9,047 nucleotides of DNA. It comes from Eggerthellaceae bacterium. Lineage in GTDB: Bacteria; Actinomycetota; Coriobacteriia; Coriobacteriales; Eggerthellaceae. A model generated the notes under the pieces. That model had not been told where the DNA came from. It saw only the letters and a list, made by a program, of their open reading frames with translations, and did not search any database. How positions within the stretch are numbered: the stretch's first letter is position 1; the number at the start of each line of letters is the position of its first letter. Shown here piece after piece: positions 5,365 to 9,047 of the stretch. The stretch covers positions 1 to 9,047 of the forward strand of contig JAFUCW010000298.1 in the NCBI GenBank assembly GCA_017459485.1, read 5' to 3'. The translations under genes and the position numbers were made by a program.

Positions 5365-5878
5365 GGCCTGCATGGACGAAGAGCAGGACATCGAGTACAT
5401 GCACCTTGCGCTTGCTCAAGCGCAGGCTGCGGCAGCATTGGGCGAGGTGCCCATTGGCGCGGTGGTGGTCTACCATCCGCACGATCCCGCCACGCGCAGG
5501 CCTACGGCGCAGCCGCGTATTGTTGCGTCGGCATTCAATCGGCGCGAAACCGACCGCAGTCCTTCTGCCCATGCGGAATTCCTTGCCATCGAACAGGCGG
5601 CGCGCACGTTGGACGCGTGGCGGCTTTCGGGTTGCACGGTGTACGTGACGCTAGAGCCGTGCATCATGTGCGCAGGTCTTATGCACCAGGCGCGCATCGA
5701 CCGTTGCGTATACGGTGCTGCGGACCCGAAGGCGGGTGCTCTGGGGACGTTGTACCGCATCCACGAAGACGAGCGCCTCAACCACAATTTCGCAGTTCGG
5801 GGTGGATTGCTCGAAGCGGAATGCGCCGAACTGTTGCGTTCCTTTTTCGCTCAGCGCCGTAAGGGCGCTCAAAGTTAG
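5363..5878 (+). CDS. tadA: tRNA-specific adenosine deaminase TadA
   Basis: TadA deaminates adenosine 34 to inosine in tRNA-Arg(ACG), the tRNA encoded at 1921-1997. The cytidine/deoxycytidylate deaminase fold is clear: EVPIGAVVV near the N-terminus, HAEF with zinc His70 and proton-shuttle Glu72, and TLEPCIMCAG with zinc Cys100 and Cys103 (numbered from 5363). NHN and the C-terminal ELLRSFFAQRR helix also fit TadA. At 171 residues it is near the usual 150-170. Compared with my recollection of E. coli TadA, about 11 extra residues (around 38-51, Pro/His-rich) lie in the loop between the first strands. The start is either ATG 5363, with a weak AGGA 9 bases upstream, or ATG 5372 (168 residues), favoured if the overlapping TATAAT drives a leaderless message. 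ispE follows after 24 bases, so the two probably form an operon. A guanine deaminase is less likely given HAEF/PCIMC and the length. Confidence 0.93.
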   Translation: MACMDEEQDIEYMHLALAQAQAAAALGEVPIGAVVVYHPHDPATRRPTAQPRIVASAFNRRETDRSPSAHAEFLAIEQAARTLDAWRLSGCTVYVTLEPCIMCAGLMHQARIDRCVYGAADPKAGALGTLYRIHEDERLNHNFAVRGGLLEAECAELLRSFFAQRRKGAQS

Positions 5879-5902
5879 CCAAGAGTACGGGAGTGTTTGA
5901 GC

Positions 5903-6880
5903 ATGCGGACCGTTAAAGTTATAGCTCCTGCGAAGGTGAACTTGTTTTTGGGTATAGGTGCCCGACGGGACGACGGATACCACAACGCTACGACGGTCAT
6001 GCATGCACTGTCCATGCATGACACGTTGCAGATGACGCTGGTTGGACCAGGAGAAGAGGCGATGCTGCTCGAGCCAGGCGACACTGCGCAGCCCATGCGG
6101 CAGGTGCTTGCGAAGCCGGAGTCAGGCAGCGGACTTGAAGTGGGCGCCAATATGGTATGGGCGGCAGGGATCGATCCGGTCGAGGTGTCCGACGAGGCGA
6201 ACCTCGTCTGCCGTGCGGTCAGGGCGCTGGCGGCAGCGGCTGGGAGGGCGGACGACGAGCTAGTGCGCGTGGTCGTCGAGAAGAAAATTCCCCATCAGAC
6301 GGGGTTGGGGGGTGGTTCGACCGATGCGGCTGCGGCGCTTCTAGGTGCGGCAAGCCTGTGGGGAATTCCTGTTGACAGCGGACTTCTTGAGCAGGTCGCA
6401 CGTGAGCTTGGTGCCGATGTCGCTTTCTTCCTGCATGGCGGGTGCGCGTTGCTCGAAGGGACAGGTGATGTGTTCGTACATGCGCTGGCACCTTCGAAGC
6501 AGGCTGTTGCTATCGTTCGGCCCGCAGGAGGGGTGTCCACCGCTCAGGCGTATAGCGTGTTCGACGGTATCGGCCAGACCGCTCCTGCCGACATGGAGGA
6601 AAAGGCGCGTGCTGCCGAAAGCGCAGGAGATGTCCCGCTGTTCAACAACCTGGCGCAGGCTTCCGAGCAGCTTCATGGACAGCTTGCCCATGTGCGCGAG
6701 TTCGCTGCTTCGCAGCCTGGAGTCGAAGGCGTGCTCCTATGCGGCAGCGGCGCGGGGACGTTTGCCGTGTGCGAATCCTACGATGCCGCCGCCTCCCTTT
6801 CCGCCGCTGCCCAGCGAAATGGCTGGTGGGCGCGAGCGACCTCGTTTTCTCCTCTGGGGGCAAGCGTTCTTCCAGGTTAG
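5903..6880 (+). CDS. ispE: 4-diphosphocytidyl-2-C-methyl-D-erythritol kinase IspE
   Basis: IspE phosphorylates CDP-methylerythritol with ATP in the MEP route to isoprenoid precursors; it is a cytoplasmic GHMP kinase. The N-terminal APAKVNLFL carries catalytic Lys11. PHQTGLGGGSTDAAAAL holds the ATP loop and catalytic Asp141. CGSGAGTFAV (280-289) is the third GHMP motif. I chose the ATG at 5903 because GGGAG (5889-5893) is 9 bases upstream; a TTG at 5897 would be too close to it. The protein has 325 residues, above the common 280-310. The extra length is mainly an insert at about 50-95, between the strand after MHALSMHDTLQMTL and the SDEANLVCRA segment. It follows tadA by 24 bases, presumably co-transcribed. 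No catalytic residue is missing. Confidence 0.95.
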   Translation: MRTVKVIAPAKVNLFLGIGARRDDGYHNATTVMHALSMHDTLQMTLVGPGEEAMLLEPGDTAQPMRQVLAKPESGSGLEVGANMVWAAGIDPVEVSDEANLVCRAVRALAAAAGRADDELVRVVVEKKIPHQTGLGGGSTDAAAALLGAASLWGIPVDSGLLEQVARELGADVAFFLHGGCALLEGTGDVFVHALAPSKQAVAIVRPAGGVSTAQAYSVFDGIGQTAPADMEEKARAAESAGDVPLFNNLAQASEQLHGQLAHVREFAASQPGVEGVLLCGSGAGTFAVCESYDAAASLSAAAQRNGWWARATSFSPLGASVLPG

Positions 6881-6964
6881 CCGCTTCTTGCCGCAGAGGG
6901 CCCTTCGTGCCCTTGGGGCCCATGCCGACGACTCGCAGTTCTGCGCGGAAGGGCTTCATCGTGA

Positions 6965-7000
6965 TAGTATGTGCGTGGTCGTTATTCGTCTGCAAGGAGG
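6965..7000 (+). promoter_or_regulatory. lemA: Possible -10 box and strong ribosome site for lemA
   Basis: TAGTAT at 6965-6970 resembles a -10 box without a clear -35, and AAGGAGG at 6994-7000 sits 5 bases before the lemA ATG. The 125-bp gap after ispE and a weak hairpin (GGGCCC at 6898-6903 with 6916-6921) suggest lemA may be transcribed separately. Confidence 0.4.
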
Positions 7001-7005
7001 GAAGC

Positions 7006-7593
7006 ATGAGTCCGCTTACCATCATCCTGATCGTTTTGGTACTTGTCGCTGCGGCGTTCATCTTGTACTACAACAAGTTCGTGCGCATGCGCAACATGGT
7101 AGACAACGCGTGGGCGCAAGTGGACGTTCAGCTGCAGCGTCGCGCCGACTTGATCCCCAACTTGGTCGAAACAGTCAAAGGGTATATGGCCCACGAGCAG
7201 GGCACGCTCGACTCGATCACGCAGGCGCGTGCTGCCGTTGCGGACGCAAAGACTCCCGAAGAGCGCATGGCTGCCGAAAATGCCCTTTCGGCAACGCTGG
7301 GAAAGCTGTTTGCCGTTGCCGAGCAGTACCCCGACCTGAAAGCAAGCGAAAGCTTCGTGAACCTACAGAAACAGCTCGCAGAAACCGAAGACAAGGTAAG
7401 CTACATGCGCCAGAGCTTCAACGACACGGTCATGAAGTACAACACGGCAATCCAGCAGTTCCCTGGCACGCTGTTCTCCGGTCTTTTCGGGTTCGAACGC
7501 CGCAATAGCTTCGATGCGGACCTGGATGCAGAAGCGGCTCCCGTGGTTGGCTTCACGCCGCAACCCGATGCTCCGGCAAGCGAAGAGCAGTAA
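7006..7593 (+). CDS. lemA: LemA family membrane-anchored protein
   Basis: This 195-residue protein belongs to the LemA family, whose biochemical role is not settled. A single N-terminal membrane segment (PLTIILIVLVLVAAAFILYY, residues 3-22) is followed by the family core: MRNMVDNAWAQVDVQLQRRA, then DLIPNLVETVKGYMAHEQ, long amphipathic helices, and NLQKQLAETEDKVSYMRQSFND. NTAIQQFPGTLFSGLFGF is the typical end of the domain. The tail is acidic and proline-rich. The domain most likely faces outside, with the N-terminal helix as anchor; this is inference. AAGGAGG five bases upstream fixes the start. In many bacteria lemA precedes a TPM-domain, DUF2207 or M48 peptidase gene; here an integrated element starts within 100 bases, so no such partner is visible. 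Confidence 0.94.
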   Translation: MSPLTIILIVLVLVAAAFILYYNKFVRMRNMVDNAWAQVDVQLQRRADLIPNLVETVKGYMAHEQGTLDSITQARAAVADAKTPEERMAAENALSATLGKLFAVAEQYPDLKASESFVNLQKQLAETEDKVSYMRQSFNDTVMKYNTAIQQFPGTLFSGLFGFERRNSFDADLDAEAAPVVGFTPQPDAPASEEQ

Positions 7594-7658
7594 GTCGCGC
7601 GCGGCAGGGGCAGGTTCTCACAGGTCGATTGAATTCGAAGCTTAACCTCGGAAATGCG

Positions 7659-7680
7659 AACGCCCCATTGCTGGGGCGTT
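7659..7680. terminator. Hairpin between lemA and the element boundary
   Basis: AACGCCCCA and TGGGGCGTT form a perfect 9-bp stem with a 4-base loop (TTGC), about 65 bases past lemA. Both strands lack a long T-tract, but the AA/TT ends give a short U run each way. It may end lemA transcription, or that of the tRNA whose 3' end remains at 7690-7714. Confidence 0.6.
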
Positions 7681-7689
7681 GGATGTTCC

Positions 7690-7714
7690 TGGCGGAGAGC
7701 TGGGGATTCGAACC
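7690..7714 (-). other. tRNA 3'-end fragment, probable attachment site
   Basis: Read on the minus strand this is GG, T-loop TTCGAAT, T-stem strand CCCCA, acceptor strand GCTCTCC, discriminator G and CCA. Beyond GG the sequence no longer fits a tRNA: the five-base TGGGG T-stem strand is reduced to GG, and no anticodon or D-arm follows. A 3'-terminal tRNA remnant beside a tyrosine recombinase gene is the classical attachment-site duplication left by integration. The acceptor GGAGAGC implied by pairing, with discriminator G, suggests a tRNA-Ser, different from the intact one at 5191-5278. Confidence 0.75.
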
Positions 7715-7733
7715 TGAAAACACCTAGCATCTG

Positions 7734-7786
7734 ACCTGGGGAAACGCCACCACAACTGTTCAAGAATGTTCAATCACCTGGAAACG
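7734..7786. repeat. Short direct repeats beside the attachment site
   Basis: TGTTCAA occurs at 7757-7763 and 7767-7773, exactly one helical turn apart. ACCTGG(GG)AAACG occurs at 7734-7746 and, two bases shorter, at 7776-7786. Their place between the junction and the recombinase gene suits recombinase or accessory-protein arm sites; this is inference from position. Confidence 0.35.
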
Positions 7787-7790
7787 GGGG

Positions 7791-8903
7791 CTATCCGGCG
7801 GTCACCGCCTGCATGCCGGCGCGCAGGTCTTCCATGTTTGGGCGGACGTAGCGCCGGTAGGTGGTGTTGATGTCGGAGTGTCCCAGGATCCTGCTGAGGT
7901 CTTCCACGTTGCCGCCTGCGTGCAGGTAGCTGGTGGCGAAGCTGTGGCGCATGTTCTCGAGCGTTATGTGCGGGAAGTGCCGCCCTTCGCCGTCGCACCA
8001 CGAAAGGAACCTCTCCCAACGCCGGCGTGCCGACGACGGGTTGGTGCGCGGTGTCCATTTCCCAGGGAGGAATGGGCCGGTTGACACGATGTTGCCGTGC
8101 CTGCGCAGCCGTGCAAGCCGCCTCTCTGCGTTGGGCGGCATCGGCACCCATCGGGTGGACTTCTCGGTCTTCGTCTGGCGCACGGCGCTGCCGCCGGACT
8201 CCTTCGAAGCCGACGTGTACGCCTGGTGCACGTGCACCGCGTGGGCGGCGAAGTCGATGTCCTTCCAGTCGAGCCCGTAGCGTTCCTCCGGCCGCAGCCC
8301 CATCAGGAGCCCCGTGACAGCCATCTTCTCGACCTCGGCGTCGCCGTAGTCGTCTATGGCCTGGAACAGCGACGCCATGGCGGAAAACGTCGTTATGACC
8401 GTGGGGTTTGGCGTGCGCGTGCCCTTTTCCGGCCAGCAGAAACCCGCACAGGCCGGGTTCGACAGGATCAGGCCGTCGCCTTTCGCCATGTTCAGGACCG
8501 TCTTCAGGACGGCCACGGCGTTGCGCGCCACCTTCTCCGTCGGGCAGGCGTCGACCATCCGCTGGATGCGCATGCGGTCGATGTCGCGGACGTCCATGTT
8601 GCCGAATGCTGGGAGAAGCCGCAGTTTCAGCTCCCTCCGGTAGCCGTCCTTTGTGGAGGGGGCCAGGTCGCGCTTGCTCGGCCAGAACCACCCGTCAACG
8701 TATGCGGCGAAGTTCATGCGGCCGGAGCGGTTGCGCATGGCGTCGCGCATGGCCACGATCTTGGCCTGTTCCAGCTTCGCCTCTTTCTCCGTGCGGCACG
8801 TGACGGTCTTGCGGTCGCGCTTGCCGGAAAGCGTGAAGCCGGTGTACTCGCACACGACCCAGACGGTCTTCCCGTCGCTGAGGGTTTTCTTGCCGATCCC
8901 CAT
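7791..8903 (-). CDS. Tyrosine recombinase / phage-type integrase
   Basis: This 370-residue integrase would cut and join DNA at the tRNA-derived site next to its 3' end. An N-terminal arm-binding part (about 1-60, with VWVVCEYTGF) precedes a SAM-like core-binding domain (about 62-150). The catalytic domain (about 170-360) contains Arg204 in MGLRPEE, Lys245 in RQTKTEKSTR, Arg319 in ENMRHSFAT, His342 in LGHSDINTT and nucleophile Tyr352 in YRRYVRP. The position normally held by the first His of H-x-x-R is Glu316, an unusual change. I chose the ATG at 8903 because AGGAGA lies 7 bases upstream; the frame remains open to 8960 through a hairpin-forming leader. Length is normal for phage and ICE integrases. 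No excisionase is seen in the window. Confidence 0.94.
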   Translation of the reverse strand: MGIGKKTLSDGKTVWVVCEYTGFTLSGKRDRKTVTCRTEKEAKLEQAKIVAMRDAMRNRSGRMNFAAYVDGWFWPSKRDLAPSTKDGYRRELKLRLLPAFGNMDVRDIDRMRIQRMVDACPTEKVARNAVAVLKTVLNMAKGDGLILSNPACAGFCWPEKGTRTPNPTVITTFSAMASLFQAIDDYGDAEVEKMAVTGLLMGLRPEERYGLDWKDIDFAAHAVHVHQAYTSASKESGGSAVRQTKTEKSTRWVPMPPNAERRLARLRRHGNIVSTGPFLPGKWTPRTNPSSARRRWERFLSWCDGEGRHFPHITLENMRHSFATSYLHAGGNVEDLSRILGHSDINTTYRRYVRPNMEDLRAGMQAVTAG

Positions 8904-8945
8904 GGTAGAATCTCCTTCGCAGTCTTCTTTTTCGGTTGGCTGCAT

Positions 8946-8980
8946 CGCGCCCCGCAGCATCCAACGCCGTGCGGGGCGCG
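8946..8980. terminator. Strong hairpin in the integrase leader
   Basis: CGCGCCCCGCA (8946-8956) and TGCGGGGCGCG (8970-8980) form a perfect 11-bp GC-rich stem with a 13-base loop. On the plus strand it is followed by CTTTCCTTCATTTTC, so it resembles a plus-strand terminator, yet no plus-strand gene lies upstream of it. On the minus strand it sits in the integrase leader, about 40 bases before the start, and may act as an attenuator or barrier. Confidence 0.5.
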
Positions 8981-9017
8981 CTTTCCTTCATTTTCTCAAA
9001 AACCCATTTCGGTCATA

Positions 9018-9047
9018 TTGCATGCAACACCGTCGCTTACGTATAAT
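9018..9047 (+). promoter_or_regulatory. Probable divergent promoter with palindromic operator
   Basis: TTGCAT (9018-9023), an 18-base spacer and a perfect TATAAT (9042-9047) form a plausible plus-strand promoter reading out of the window. The 10-bp perfect palindrome TTGCATGCAA (9018-9027) overlaps the -35 box, where a repressor could bind. It would drive a gene divergent from the integrase, possibly a regulator; that gene is not visible. Confidence 0.45.

Larger units (their letters stand above)
7690..9047. mobile_element. Left end of a tRNA-targeted integrative element or prophage
   Basis: The tRNA fragment at 7690-7714 marks the chromosomal junction, and the recombinase gene lies just inside it. 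Because the fragment is a minus-strand 3' end, the intact tRNA is expected at the far junction, beyond the right window edge. Only the recombinase is visible, so prophage and integrative conjugative element cannot be told apart. Confidence 0.65.

Noticed and set aside
6345..7508. 387-residue plus-strand open frame
   Set aside because: It overlaps ispE and lemA in another frame; both have full family motifs, while this peptide is Arg/Ser-rich with no domain.
7690..7790. Complete tRNA gene
   Set aside because: Only the T-loop, half of the T-stem, one acceptor strand and CCA are present; no anticodon arm or D-arm follows.
7774..8691. 305-residue minus-strand open frame
   Set aside because: Out-of-frame shadow of the integrase gene, rich in Arg/Pro/Gly/His as expected from GC-rich DNA.

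Overview
The window looks like a piece of chromosome from a high-GC actinobacterium. The gene content and the repeat-rich spacers would fit the Coriobacteriia/Eggerthellaceae; this is a judgement from protein style and base composition, not from a search. It holds about six chromosomal protein genes, two intact tRNA genes with encoded CCA ends, several clusters of non-coding repeats, and the left end of an integrated element.

Layout from left to right. (1) 1-1113: the 3' end of a polar amino acid ABC permease, then its GlnQ-type ATPase, with a possible 35-codon ORF between and overlapping them. (2) 1114-2206: about 1.1 kb without a convincing protein gene. It holds an imperfect inverted repeat touching the ATPase stop codon, five 27-nt copies of one motif in two opposing orientations (1277-1665), a tandem pair of 60-nt repeats, and tRNA-Arg(ACG) on the minus strand with its promoter and terminator. 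(3) 2207-3553: citrate synthase behind a perfect TATAAT box. (4) 3554-3903: a convergent spacer with a 22-bp perfect inverted repeat and four 13-bp tandem units. (5) 3904-4800 (minus): an EamA/DMT membrane transporter. (6) 4801-5362: a spacer with a degenerate tRNA-Ser-like copy, a hairpin terminator and the intact tRNA-Ser(UGA), minus strand. (7) 5363-7593: tadA and ispE, 24 bp apart and probably one operon, then lemA with its own Shine-Dalgarno sequence. (8) 7690-9047: a 25-nt fragment of a tRNA 3' end, followed by a tyrosine recombinase on the minus strand and a probable divergent promoter/operator at the window edge.

How the parts relate. The tRNA fragment with the recombinase beside it marks the chromosomal boundary of an integrative element or prophage that extends off the right edge; the geometry predicts the complete target tRNA gene further right. 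TadA and its classical substrate, tRNA-Arg(ACG), are both in the window. Citrate synthase (TCA/glutamate supply), IspE (isoprenoid precursors by the MEP pathway), TadA (tRNA editing) and LemA are ordinary chromosomal genes. The unusual content lies in the repeats, the tRNA-derived fragments and the element end. I did not find a clearly new multi-gene system; most of the putative element lies outside the window.
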